Source: an uncultured Psychroserpens sp.
GTDB taxonomy: Bacteria; Bacteroidota; Bacteroidia; Flavobacteriales; Flavobacteriaceae
Direction: 5' to 3'
Length of the DNA stretch: 64,000 nt
Assembly (NCBI RefSeq): GCF_947500255.1
Contig: NZ_CANMRL010000001.1
Location: 1,054,001 to 1,118,000 of the forward strand
A program made the position numbers and the translations under genes. Below are positions 27,199-35,677 of the stretch, piece by piece. The first letter of the stretch is position 1. Every line of letters starts with the position of its first letter. The notes beneath the pieces were generated by a model. That model was not told where the DNA came from. It worked only from the letters and a program-made list of their open reading frames with translations, and ran no database searches.

Positions 27199-27492
27199 TT
27201 AAGCTACATGAACAGCTGTTCCAGTAACAGATACAAAGAAATACGAACCACCAACCGTTTCAATATCAACACTTATTCCAACGACGGCATTAGCATTTAA
27301 TTGTTGAGCGTTGGTTTTCATTTTTTGAAAGGCTTGTTCTTTAGCTTCATTCATTAAATCTTCAATGATCGTCATATTTTTTTCTGTTTTAAAAGAAAAC
27401 TTTGTTTTTAATTCTGAAGATGTTCCTGTGACAATTCCTTTATATTCAAGTATTTTAAAACCTTCAATAGAATTTGTAGTGGTTAGAATCAT
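27199..27492 (-). CDS. YbjQ-family protein (DUF74)
   Basis: 97 residues. The whole length fits YbjQ: the N-terminal ILTTTNSIEGFKILEYKGIVTG, then a helix (MTIIEDLMNEAKEQAFQKMK) and the signature NAVVGISVDIETVGG near residues 68-82. These small proteins form pentamers and are named as possible heavy-metal-binding proteins without firm function. It lies between the GIN-domain gene and rnr. Confidence 0.87.
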   Translation of the reverse strand: MILTTTNSIEGFKILEYKGIVTGTSSELKTKFSFKTEKNMTIIEDLMNEAKEQAFQKMKTNAQQLNANAVVGISVDIETVGGSYFFVSVTGTAVHVA

Positions 27493-27545
27493 AATTGTAT
27501 TTTTTCAATAAGTGTCTATTTATTCTGAAATGTTACATCTTAAAA

Positions 27546-29732
27546 CTAGGCATCTTCATGCTTTCCAATAAGTGTAAAATCTAAATGTTTTTTAACTAAA
27601 TCGGTGTTTTTTACTTTTACAACCACCTCATCACCTAGTTGATACATGAGCTTAGTGTTTTTACCAATTAATGCATAATGATCTTCATCAAAAACATATT
27701 GATCATCTTTCATATCACGAATACTCACCATGCCTTCACATTTATTTGATATGATTTCAACATAAATTCCCCAATCTGTTACTCCAGAAATAACACCTAC
27801 AAATTCTTCATCTTTATGATCTTCCATAAAACGAATTTGCATGTATTTGATAGAATCTCGTTCGGCTTTAGTTGCTAAATTTTCCATATTACTCGAATGG
27901 TTGCATTTATCTTCATAAGCCTCTTCATTGACCGATTTTCCACCATCGAGATAATGTTGTAATAAGCGATGTGCCATCACATCAGGATATCGTCTAATTG
28001 GTGACGTAAAGTGACTGTAGTAATCAAATGCCAATCCGTAATGTCCAATATTATGTGTAGAATATTCGGCTTTACTCATGGTACGAATCGTTAAAGTATC
28101 AACTAAGTTTTGTTCCTTTTTTCCATGTACATCTTTCAATAAATTATTTAACGATGACGATACACTTTTTCGGTCTTTAAAATTAAGTTTATATCCAAAT
28201 CGTCCTACTACATTTTGTAAGGCAGCTAATTTACTATCATCTGGTTCATCATGGATACGATATACAAACGTTTTCTTTTGTTTTCCAATAAATTCACCAA
28301 CCTTTTTATTTGCTAGCAACATAAATTCCTCGATGAGTTTATTTGCATCCTTACTAGTTTTAAAGTAGACTCCTACAGGATTTGCATCTTCATCTAAATT
28401 AAATTTCACTTCAACTTTATCAAAAGAAATAGCACCAGTGCTCATACGTTTACGACGCATAATTTTGGCTAATTCATCTAGTTTTAAAACTGCATCTGCA
28501 ACCGCTTGATCTGCTTTATAAGGTTTGCCAGTTAAAGACACTTCTTTAGGTATAGCATTTGTTTTAGTTTCTATAATTGATTGCGCTTCTTCATAAGCAA
28601 AACGTGCATCAGAATAGGTAACTGTTCTACCAAACCATTGGTCTTTAATTTCGGCTTTATCATTCATTTGAAACACTGCAGAAAAGGTATACTTTTCTTC
28701 ATGTGGTCGTAATGAACAAGCACCATTAGATAGTATTTCAGGAAGCATTGGTACAACACGATCAACTAAGTATATCGAGGTTGCGCGCTCATAAGCTTCA
28801 TCATCTAAAACCGTACCTTCTTGTAAATAATGCGATACATCTGCAATATGAATTCCTATTTCATATAAGCCATTATCTAAGATTTTAAAGGATAAAGCAT
28901 CGTCAAAATCTTTAGCATCTTTTGGATCTATGGTAAACGTTAAATCTTGTCGCATATCACGACGCTTGGCAATCTCTTCTTTAGTAATAGATGTATCTAA
29001 TTGGTTTGCATAAGCTTCAACCTCGTGAGGGAACTCATTAGGTAATCCATACTCTGCAAGGATAGAGTGAATTTCGGTACTATGTTCTCCAGGTTTACCA
29101 AGTACTTTAAGTACTCGTCCGTAAGGAGAATCGGCTTTTTCTGGCCAATCTTCTAATGAAACTAGTACTTTATCACCTTCTTCAGCTTTATTAATTTTAT
29201 TGATGGGCACAAAAATATCGGTATGCATTTTATTGCCATCAGGAATTACAAAAGCATAGCTCTTATGGATTTGGATCACACCAACATATTCACTTTTTTC
29301 ACGTTTAATAATATTTGTGACTTCACCTTCTATTCTACCTCGTTTTCTACGTTTGTAAGCATAAAATTCAACTTCATCACCATCTAAAGCTTTGTTCATG
29401 TTATTAGAAGCAATATAGATATCTTCATCAAAATCATCGCTAATAATATATCCAGAACCTCTGGACGCCATATCAACAATACCTATATGATATTCGGTAT
29501 TAATAATCGCTTTAAACTTACCACGATCTATTTGTTCTATTTCCTGTTTTGCAGCTAGTTTAGCTAAAGTTTTTATAATTTGATTTCTACTACTGGCGTC
29601 ATTAACACCAAGCTTAGCAGCAATTTGTTTATAGTTAAAGGATTGGTTTCTATCTTTTTTTAAAATACTAAGAATTGTATTTGTAAGGTTTGAAATCCCT
29701 TTATTGGATTTCCTTTTTTTCTTTTTTGTCAT
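27546..29732 (-). CDS. rnr: Ribonuclease R
   Basis: 728 residues. A 3'-5' exoribonuclease of the RNase II/R family that degrades structured RNA. The N-terminus is Lys-rich (KKKKRKSNK) and followed by a winged helix (about 15-70). Cold-shock domains span about 75-230. The catalytic RNB domain (about 250-590) contains DPKDAKDFDDALSF, with the metal-binding Asp residues, and the C-terminal S1 domain is at about 640-715. The gene points away from the AT-rich region at 29733-30446. Confidence 0.96.
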   Translation of the reverse strand: MTKKKKRKSNKGISNLTNTILSILKKDRNQSFNYKQIAAKLGVNDASSRNQIIKTLAKLAAKQEIEQIDRGKFKAIINTEYHIGIVDMASRGSGYIISDDFDEDIYIASNNMNKALDGDEVEFYAYKRRKRGRIEGEVTNIIKREKSEYVGVIQIHKSYAFVIPDGNKMHTDIFVPINKINKAEEGDKVLVSLEDWPEKADSPYGRVLKVLGKPGEHSTEIHSILAEYGLPNEFPHEVEAYANQLDTSITKEEIAKRRDMRQDLTFTIDPKDAKDFDDALSFKILDNGLYEIGIHIADVSHYLQEGTVLDDEAYERATSIYLVDRVVPMLPEILSNGACSLRPHEEKYTFSAVFQMNDKAEIKDQWFGRTVTYSDARFAYEEAQSIIETKTNAIPKEVSLTGKPYKADQAVADAVLKLDELAKIMRRKRMSTGAISFDKVEVKFNLDEDANPVGVYFKTSKDANKLIEEFMLLANKKVGEFIGKQKKTFVYRIHDEPDDSKLAALQNVVGRFGYKLNFKDRKSVSSSLNNLLKDVHGKKEQNLVDTLTIRTMSKAEYSTHNIGHYGLAFDYYSHFTSPIRRYPDVMAHRLLQHYLDGGKSVNEEAYEDKCNHSSNMENLATKAERDSIKYMQIRFMEDHKDEEFVGVISGVTDWGIYVEIISNKCEGMVSIRDMKDDQYVFDEDHYALIGKNTKLMYQLGDEVVVKVKNTDLVKKHLDFTLIGKHEDA

Positions 29733-30446
29733 TATAATTTGTAATCATTTTCATTTCCTAAAAGTGTTAGGAATTCAGTCTTTAAAAAACTTAATATAGG
29801 AGGAGTGAAGATATTAAGTTTCTGCAAATCTACGGTTTAATTATTTAATCGTGTTTGTTTAGTGTTAAATTAATGAAAAAGACTTGTTATCAACATATAT
29901 ATACATATCATCTTTTTTCTTTTAAAAATTTAAAAATAAAATGGTGATTATTATAGGATGTTAATAGTTAGTATAACTTTTTTAGACTTTATTTTGATTA
30001 GTGACTTATACAATTCGATGAATAGTTAATTAACATGATGTTTATCTTTAATATGCTCATTTTTAATGAAATTTATAATACTATTAACAGCTGTTGATAA
30101 CCAATGTTGACAACTAAAATTTAATAAGTATTTATAAAAATCATGTTGGTATCTTAAGAAATTGATGCTGATAACTTCACTAAAAAAAACGACTAACTTT
30201 TTAGGTGATTACATTTAGGTTTTTGTTTGTAATAATTCTCAGATAATCCTAATAAAAGTTTTAAATACTTAGCAGAAGATATTAACAAGTAATGAAATGT
30301 AAACACCTTAGAAGTTAACAACGTTTACTTCTAAAGAAAATAAAGTCCATATCAAACTTAACTATTATGAATAACTATGTGTTTTATCCCTCGGTTTATT
30401 TATAAGCAATTATTAACTTTAAGGTTTTAAACAACACTCTAAAATT
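29733..30446. other. Gene-free AT-rich region with DnaA-box-like sites, candidate replication origin
   Basis: 714 nt between rnr and rpiB, which point away from each other, with no credible reading frame and strong A/T richness. Two exact TTATCAACA 9-mers occur in opposite directions (29887-29895 on the plus strand, 30092-30100 on the minus strand). Two one-mismatch copies lie close by (30105-30113 TGTTGACAA and 30166-30174 TGCTGATAA). Long A/T tracts at 29920-29945 could serve as an unwinding element. To the left, 22 of 27 genes run leftward, as expected for leading strands leaving this point; the right side is mixed. Nearby mnmG, rnpA and parS sites are often origin-proximal. An unusual leader or promoter region is the alternative. 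Confidence 0.45.
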
Positions 30447-30881
30447 ATGACCATTTCAATAGGTAACGATCACGCAGGAACCCAATATAAACAAGCTATT
30501 GTAGAACACCTCGAAGCTAAAGGTTTTACGGTTAATAACTACGGAACAAATGCTAATGATAGTGTTGACTATCCAGATTATGTACATCCTGTAGCAAATG
30601 ATGTAGCTGATAATAAAGTGGATTTCGGAATATTGATCTGCGGAAGCGCTAATGGTGTAGCGATGACGGCCAACAAGCATCAAAAAGTTAGAGCAGGAAT
30701 TTGTTGGACCAAGGAAATCACCGAATTAACAAGACAACATAACAATGCTAATATTTGTTGTATTCCAGCGCGTTTTACAGCTTTACAACAAGCAATACAA
30801 ATCGTAGATGCATTTTTAAATACCGAATTTGAAGGCGGTCGTCATCAAAAACGAGTAGATAAAATTCCTGTGTCTTGCTAA
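30447..30881 (+). CDS. rpiB: Ribose 5-phosphate isomerase B
   Basis: 144 residues of the RpiB/LacAB family, interconverting ribose 5-phosphate and ribulose 5-phosphate. Seen: the N-terminal ISIGNDHAGTQYK, DYPDYVHPVA, the active-site loop GILICGSANGVAMTANK (Cys near residue 69) and RAGICWTKE. It opens a short plus-strand operon with the next gene. Confidence 0.95.
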   Translation: MTISIGNDHAGTQYKQAIVEHLEAKGFTVNNYGTNANDSVDYPDYVHPVANDVADNKVDFGILICGSANGVAMTANKHQKVRAGICWTKEITELTRQHNNANICCIPARFTALQQAIQIVDAFLNTEFEGGRHQKRVDKIPVSC

Positions 30882-30890
30882 TCTAGATCT

Positions 30891-31337
30891 ATGCTAGAGA
30901 TAAAAGTAAAAACCTTCCAAGAGTTAACAACTCAAGAATTATATGATTTACTTCAGTTGAGAAGTGAGGTATTTGTCGTGGAACAAGATTGTGTGTATCA
31001 AGATATAGATGGAAAAGATCAAAATGCATTACATGTTATTGGTTTTAAAAATAGTAAAGTAGTTGCTTATACAAGAGTGTTTAAACCAGGTGATTATTTT
31101 ACATATGCAAGTATTGGTAGAGTAGTAGTTGATGTTAAAGAAAGAGCTCATAAATATGGTTATGATATTATGAAATCTTCTATTGAAGCTGTGAAATCTC
31201 ACTACAATGAAACTCAAATTAAAATATCGGCGCAAACTTACTTAAAGAGGTTTTATAATACTTTAGAATTTTATGAAGTAGGAGAGGAGTACCTTGAAGA
31301 TGGGATTCCGCATATTGGTATGGTTTATAAAGGATAA
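30891..31337 (+). CDS. ElaA-like GNAT acyltransferase
   Basis: 148 residues. The N-terminal ELYDLLQLRSEVFVVEQDCVYQDIDGKDQNALHVIG, read in parts, is the hallmark of ElaA-type GNAT proteins. The acetyl-CoA-binding part is IGRVVVDVKERAHKYGYDIMK, with an R-x-x-x-G-type loop. The substrate is unknown. It starts 9 nt after rpiB, and the decayed VOC gene begins 1 nt after its stop. Confidence 0.9.
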   Translation: MLEIKVKTFQELTTQELYDLLQLRSEVFVVEQDCVYQDIDGKDQNALHVIGFKNSKVVAYTRVFKPGDYFTYASIGRVVVDVKERAHKYGYDIMKSSIEAVKSHYNETQIKISAQTYLKRFYNTLEFYEVGEEYLEDGIPHIGMVYKG

Positions 31338-31338
31338 A

Positions 31339-31592
31339 ATGAACTCGATAGCACCACAATTTATTGTCAAAAATGTATTAGAATCTGTACAATTTTATAC
31401 TAAAAAATTAGGATTTGATATCAATTGGATGCACAAAAAAGACCCAAAATTCGCTATCCTAGAAAAGGGTGGAGCGACTATCATGTTTCAATTACAAAAC
31501 CAATTCAAGATACAAAATATAGAAATAAGGATTTTGAGATAGAAGATCCAGACGGTTATATTTTATGTTTTGGAAAGTCTGTAGATAACTAA
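31339..31592 (+). pseudogene. VOC (glyoxalase/bleomycin-resistance) family gene, internally deleted and frameshifted
   Basis: The first frame (31339-31542) encodes MNSIAPQFIVKNVLESVQFYTKKLGFDI..., the first half of a VOC-fold protein, up to IMFQLQN. It then shifts into a short nonsense tail ending at TAG. In another frame, from about 31502, the sequence reads PIQDTKYRNKDFEIEDPDGYI then LCFGKS, which is the typical end of a VOC protein. About 40 residues of the middle are missing and the join is out of frame, so the gene is dead. Its true stop overlaps the ompA stop on the other strand. Confidence 0.85.
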
Positions 31593-32431
31593 TTATTTTC
31601 ACCAACATAGGTGACGAGAATCTCAACGCGACGATCAAATTTTGGCTCACCACCTAAAGGAAATTTTCTACGCATACCTACATATTTCATACGTCTTTTA
31701 CTCACCCCTTTTTTGGCTAAATAATCATAAATAAATTTAGCCCTAGCCACTGATAGATTACGTTTTTTAGTTTTGCGATCTATAGCATCTCTACTGTTTT
31801 GAGTGCAACATACATGGCCTTGAATTGTGAAATAAATATCTTCTCGTTCTACTAAAGCTTTAGCAATATTTTCAAGTGTAGGTTTTGATTCGGGTAATAA
31901 TTTACTATATCCCGTTTTAAATAAAATATTGTCTAATGTAAACTTATCACCTGCTTTTAATTCGCCTTTAATAATTTCTTCAACCTTAGGTTTTTCTTCA
32001 ACTACTTTTTGAACTCTAGGTGGGTTATAAGGCTGAACAATAACTTCAACTTTTCTATTTAGACCTCTAATTTTATGAATATCTTCCTCTTTTACCAATT
32101 TGAGAAGCACCTCTCCTTTTCCATCAACATTTGTTATGATGGATTCATCAAATTCATTATTAGAAAAAATAGTCTTTATAGAATTAGCTCTGTTTTGTGA
32201 TAGGACCAAGTTGTAAGAATCTGTTCCTCTGTCATCTGTAAATCCATAAATAGATACTTTTTCAATATCCAAGGTCTCTATTTCAGATAAAAACAAGAGC
32301 AAACGATAGTGTTCTGTTGGAGGAACATCATACTTATCTGTTTCAAAATATACCTCATGAGTCATCGCTTCTTGAGCAAAGAAAAATTGAGTAAAAATGA
32401 GCGATATGAACAGTATTTTTTTCATCATCAT
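31589..32431 (-). CDS. OmpA-family protein with two OmpA-like domains
   Basis: 280 residues with a signal peptide (about 1-20). Two consecutive OmpA/MotB-type peptidoglycan-binding domains are seen: one at about 25-130 (VYFETDKYDVPPTEHYRL, VSIYGFTDDRGTDSYNLVLSQNRANSI) and one at about 160-275 (ILFKTGYSKLLPESKP, FTIQGHVCC, LSVARAKFIYDYLAKKGVSKRRM). Most such proteins have one domain plus a barrel; this one has no barrel. It would link the envelope to peptidoglycan. Confidence 0.88.
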   Translation of the reverse strand: MMMKKILFISLIFTQFFFAQEAMTHEVYFETDKYDVPPTEHYRLLLFLSEIETLDIEKVSIYGFTDDRGTDSYNLVLSQNRANSIKTIFSNNEFDESIITNVDGKGEVLLKLVKEEDIHKIRGLNRKVEVIVQPYNPPRVQKVVEEKPKVEEIIKGELKAGDKFTLDNILFKTGYSKLLPESKPTLENIAKALVEREDIYFTIQGHVCCTQNSRDAIDRKTKKRNLSVARAKFIYDYLAKKGVSKRRMKYVGMRRKFPLGGEPKFDRRVEILVTYVGENN

Positions 32432-32491
32432 ACGTCTACAGATAATACAATATAGATTTTTTTAACGTTTTCGTCAAATTTAAACGTTGTA

Positions 32492-34138
32492 TCAATCTAA
32501 GTAACTTAAATAATTTGAAGGGTTTTTTAGTATTTCAACACCCTTTTGAATTTCAAAATTATTGGCTACATAATAAGTATATAAACCTTCACGATAAAAA
32601 TAACGCTTCACGATTTCATCAGATAATAGCGATAATAATTGTGATTTATTATCATCAATCGCTTTACTTTTATAACGGTCTAAAGCCGAAATTAAATCAG
32701 AATAATCAGAATTAATTTCATTATTTAATTGTTCTTCTTTTGCAACGGCAAGTGCATTAGCAAACGCCTTTTCTGTTTGTGTTTCGAAGTTAAAGTTATT
32801 CGCATTTAGGAAATTTTTAAAATCACTAAAATCTGAATCGGTCAAACTAAAATTTTCTAAATCTGTTATAGAATTCTTGTAATAATACGCAGTAGCATAT
32901 TTAAAAATTAGGTTTTCATTAATGATGGCTTTAGTAATGGTACTCAACTTTGTAGCATCCAATTCTAAATCCGGTTGCACGCCTCCACCATCATAAACGG
33001 TTCGTCCTTTTTTAGTTTTAAAGGCATTATAGTTTTCTTGTTTTACACGAGTAGCATTTCCGTTTTCATCGCGATTCCAATAATCAAGAGCTTGAATACA
33101 ACGTCCTGAAGGTGTATAATATCTTGAAATAGTGATTTTCATTTGAGTACCATAAGTAAGTCGCTTAGGTCGTTGTACAAGACCTTTTCCAAAACTACGA
33201 GCACCCACCACCACAGCACGATCTAAATCTTGTAAAGCTCCAGATACAATCTCACTTGCCGAAGCACTAGCGCCATCAATAAGTACAACTAAAGGAATTT
33301 CGGTATCTATAGGTTCTTTTGATGTGTAATAGGTTTTATTATATTTTTTAACCTTTGATTTTGTCGTCACCACAAGCTGGTTCTTTGGAACAAAAATATT
33401 AGTCACATTAACCGCTTCTCTTAATAATCCTCCAGGATTACCACGTAAATCTAAAATTAACTTTTCTGCACCTTGATTTTTTAAAGCACGAAGCGCACTA
33501 ATAGTTTCTGATGATGTTTTTTCATTAAACTTTCTAAGTACGATGTATCCAATATTATCATTAACCATAGAATAATGCGGTACAGCATGAATATCTACAG
33601 CTTCTCTTTGTATGGTTGCTGTTTCGGTTTTTCCTTGTCTGATGTAAGTCACATTTACAGAAGTTCCAGCTGCACCTTGGAGTAGGTTTCCTGCGTCATC
33701 TTTAAAATCGGCAACCACAACATTATCAACCTTTATAATTTCGTCACCAGCTTTAAGTCCAGCTTTATCAGCAGCATAATCTTTATAAGGTTCAACAATT
33801 ACTAATTTATCTTTTAAGGTTAACACATTCGCGCCAATACCTGTATAGTCACCAGCATTATTTATTCGTGATGCTTCAACATCTTGTTCATTGTAATAAT
33901 TAGTGTATGGATCTAGATCGGCAAGCATACTCTTAATTGCGGTATCCATGAGATCTCCAGGATTGGTTTCATCTACATAGTTCATATTTAGCTCTTTAAA
34001 GAGCGTTGTAAATATTTCTATTTGTTTAGCAATTTCGAAAAAATCGCTTTTAAAAGCGGTTCCACTAAAAAATATGGTGAATGCTAGTAGCGGAATTAAA
34101 ATCCGTTTGTGTAGTAGTTTTCTCATGATTTTAATCAT
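32492..34138 (-). CDS. S41-family C-terminal processing peptidase
   Basis: 548 residues. An N-terminal signal/anchor (about 8-28; the start could be Met5) is followed by a helical part, a PDZ domain (about 85-175: YTGIGANVLTLKDKLVIVEPY, GDEIIKVD) and the S41 peptidase domain. The catalytic segment is DGASASASEIVSGALQD (Ser near 292) and the Lys lies about 25 residues later in RSFGKGLVQ. Family members (Prc/CtpA) trim or degrade periplasmic proteins. Its start directly abuts the rnpA stop, so they form an operon. Confidence 0.92.
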   Translation of the reverse strand: MIKIMRKLLHKRILIPLLAFTIFFSGTAFKSDFFEIAKQIEIFTTLFKELNMNYVDETNPGDLMDTAIKSMLADLDPYTNYYNEQDVEASRINNAGDYTGIGANVLTLKDKLVIVEPYKDYAADKAGLKAGDEIIKVDNVVVADFKDDAGNLLQGAAGTSVNVTYIRQGKTETATIQREAVDIHAVPHYSMVNDNIGYIVLRKFNEKTSSETISALRALKNQGAEKLILDLRGNPGGLLREAVNVTNIFVPKNQLVVTTKSKVKKYNKTYYTSKEPIDTEIPLVVLIDGASASASEIVSGALQDLDRAVVVGARSFGKGLVQRPKRLTYGTQMKITISRYYTPSGRCIQALDYWNRDENGNATRVKQENYNAFKTKKGRTVYDGGGVQPDLELDATKLSTITKAIINENLIFKYATAYYYKNSITDLENFSLTDSDFSDFKNFLNANNFNFETQTEKAFANALAVAKEEQLNNEINSDYSDLISALDRYKSKAIDDNKSQLLSLLSDEIVKRYFYREGLYTYYVANNFEIQKGVEILKNPSNYLSYLD

Positions 34139-34519
34139 TTATTGTTGGGACACCTTTTTAGAAAAAGCATCTAAAAGTTCTTTCATTTTTGTTTCTACGG
34201 AATCAAAATCCGTTCCATCCTTACCAATGTACAAAATCATTAACGCATAAGACGATAAAATGTTGTTAAAATACTCAGCTTTATTAAGGCGATAGGCTTC
34301 TCTAAGTAAGCGTTTGATACGATTTCTGTCTACAGCATTTTTAAAATACCGTTTGCTTACAGAAACTCCAGTTTTAAATTGAATAGCCTCCTCGTCAAAT
34401 GTTGTTTCTAGATATACGAGACGCAACGGATAAGTAGAGATTGATTTTCCTTCAGAAAACAACTGCTCTATCAATTTTTTACTTTTAAGTTTTTCTTTTT
34501 TCGAATAAGAAAATGACAT
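34139..34519 (-). CDS. rnpA: Ribonuclease P protein component
   Basis: 126 residues, basic. It supports the RNase P RNA in 5' maturation of tRNAs. Seen: the start YSKKEKLKSKKLIEQLFSEGKS and the signature VSKRYFKNAVDRNRIKRLLREAYRL with the RNR core. It is not beside rpmH here. It lies head to tail with no gap between an S24 repressor gene (upstream) and the S41 peptidase gene (downstream). Confidence 0.94.
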   Translation of the reverse strand: MSFSYSKKEKLKSKKLIEQLFSEGKSISTYPLRLVYLETTFDEEAIQFKTGVSVSKRYFKNAVDRNRIKRLLREAYRLNKAEYFNNILSSYALMILYIGKDGTDFDSVETKMKELLDAFSKKVSQQ

Positions 34520-35329
34520 CTAGTTTTTAGAGTTTTGTGAAATGAGTTGTTGTAGGTCTACAATTTGACTTTCTAATTGATGGAGTCTATCATAAACATC
34601 TACAGGTTCTGGCATTTGCTTTGAAGCGAACATTGTAACGTACCAAATCTCCATAATATCTTCGGCATTAATAGTATATGTTGGATAATTACCATCTTTA
34701 TTGTCGCTTTTAAGAATCAATTTCCCACGTTCTTGAATACGGTTAATCACACGCTTTAAAACAACACCATCATTTTTACTAATAATTACATAAACACGAC
34801 CGTCTTTAATGTCGTTAAAGTCTTCAACATAACGTCCAAAAACCATATCACCATCAAAAAATGTACGCACCATAGAATTACCTTGTACCTCAAAACATCT
34901 AAACGTGCCATTTGATAGTTGTGGCATATGAAATGCTGGTAAGGTTTCTATATATTCAGCATCGCCATAACCATCCAAATATCCAGCCCTAGCTTTAGCA
35001 GGAACATAAACTACATTTTCTTCACCTTGAGGCGTTGTAGAAATTACTTGTGGCATTCCAGAATATGTTGGAGTGTTTGGGAGCTCAGATTTTAACATCA
35101 CCTTGCTTTTTCCGAAAAGATAATCAGGATTGATATCAAACTCATCAATAATCGCAGAAAGTACATCATAACCTGGCTTAGTTTTTTTACGTGAACCATC
35201 TTGTTGAGGTCTACCATTAACAATACTATCTATAGTAGTTCCGGTAACACCAATACGTTTAGAAAACGCATAATTATTTAAATGAAAGTGGTTAATAATG
35301 GCGGTGATTTTCTCGTCGATCTGTTCCAT
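34520..35329 (-). CDS. Self-cleaving S24 (LexA/CI-type) transcriptional repressor
   Basis: 269 residues. An N-terminal helix-turn-helix (about 5-75: NYAFSKRIGVTGTTIDSIVNGR) binds DNA. The S24 peptidase domain (about 110-235) has all parts for autocleavage: an Ala115-Gly116 scissile pair (KARAGYLDG), Ser152 in QGNSM and Lys192 in VVLKR, with 40 residues between Ser and Lys. A short coiled tail follows (about 244-268). By family precedent, RecA filaments trigger self-cleavage and relieve repression. It is divergent from the 1242-residue gene across a region with a paired operator-like sequence. It is co-directional and gapless with rnpA, which is unusual. Confidence 0.9.
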   Translation of the reverse strand: MEQIDEKITAIINHFHLNNYAFSKRIGVTGTTIDSIVNGRPQQDGSRKKTKPGYDVLSAIIDEFDINPDYLFGKSKVMLKSELPNTPTYSGMPQVISTTPQGEENVVYVPAKARAGYLDGYGDAEYIETLPAFHMPQLSNGTFRCFEVQGNSMVRTFFDGDMVFGRYVEDFNDIKDGRVYVIISKNDGVVLKRVINRIQERGKLILKSDNKDGNYPTYTINAEDIMEIWYVTMFASKQMPEPVDVYDRLHQLESQIVDLQQLISQNSKN

Positions 35330-35354
35330 AATTTTAATATTAATACATCTAACT

Positions 35355-35403
35355 TTTTACAAAATTATTTTGCATTTTGTTTGTTTTAATTTGTAAAATG
35401 TTT
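35355..35403. promoter_or_regulatory. Operator-like inverted pair A, between the S24 gene and the large gene
   Basis: TTTTACAAA (35355-35363) and its inverse TTTGTAAAA (35390-35398) flank a T-rich spacer. The longer shared words TTACAAAATT (35357-35366) and TTTGTAAAATGTTT (35390-35403) also occur, in the same order, in front of the lysis cassette at 43948-43983. The right half lies between the -33 and -7 elements of the rightward promoter, and the left half overlaps a leftward -7-like sequence (35360-35367), so a bound repressor could close both promoters. The S24 protein as binder is inferred. Confidence 0.62.
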
Positions 35404-35411
35404 TATATTTG
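35380..35411 (+). promoter_or_regulatory. Promoter for the large gene of the island
   Basis: A Bacteroidota-type promoter: TTTG at 35380-35383, a 20-nt spacer, then TATATTTG (TAnnTTTG) at 35404-35411. It leaves a leader of roughly 260 nt before the start at 35678, in which I see no gene. Confidence 0.62.
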
Positions 35412-35677
35412 TACTCTATTTAAATGCTAAGATACTAAAATTAGTTAAAAATCAAACATTTGTGTGATTTTATTAGCGTTTTCTTCAGATTTTAAATCAC
35501 AAAGACGTCTTATTAAAATCTATGATGGTTACGTATTCAACAAAATGTTGGAATACGATGAAAGTTTATGCCTTAGTTATTAAGGCTTTACAATTGAGGT
35601 AAACTGTTAGAAAAGCGAAACAATAACAGTTCTTAATTGAACTTAATAAAACAAGTATAAACTTTAAAAAATTAAAA

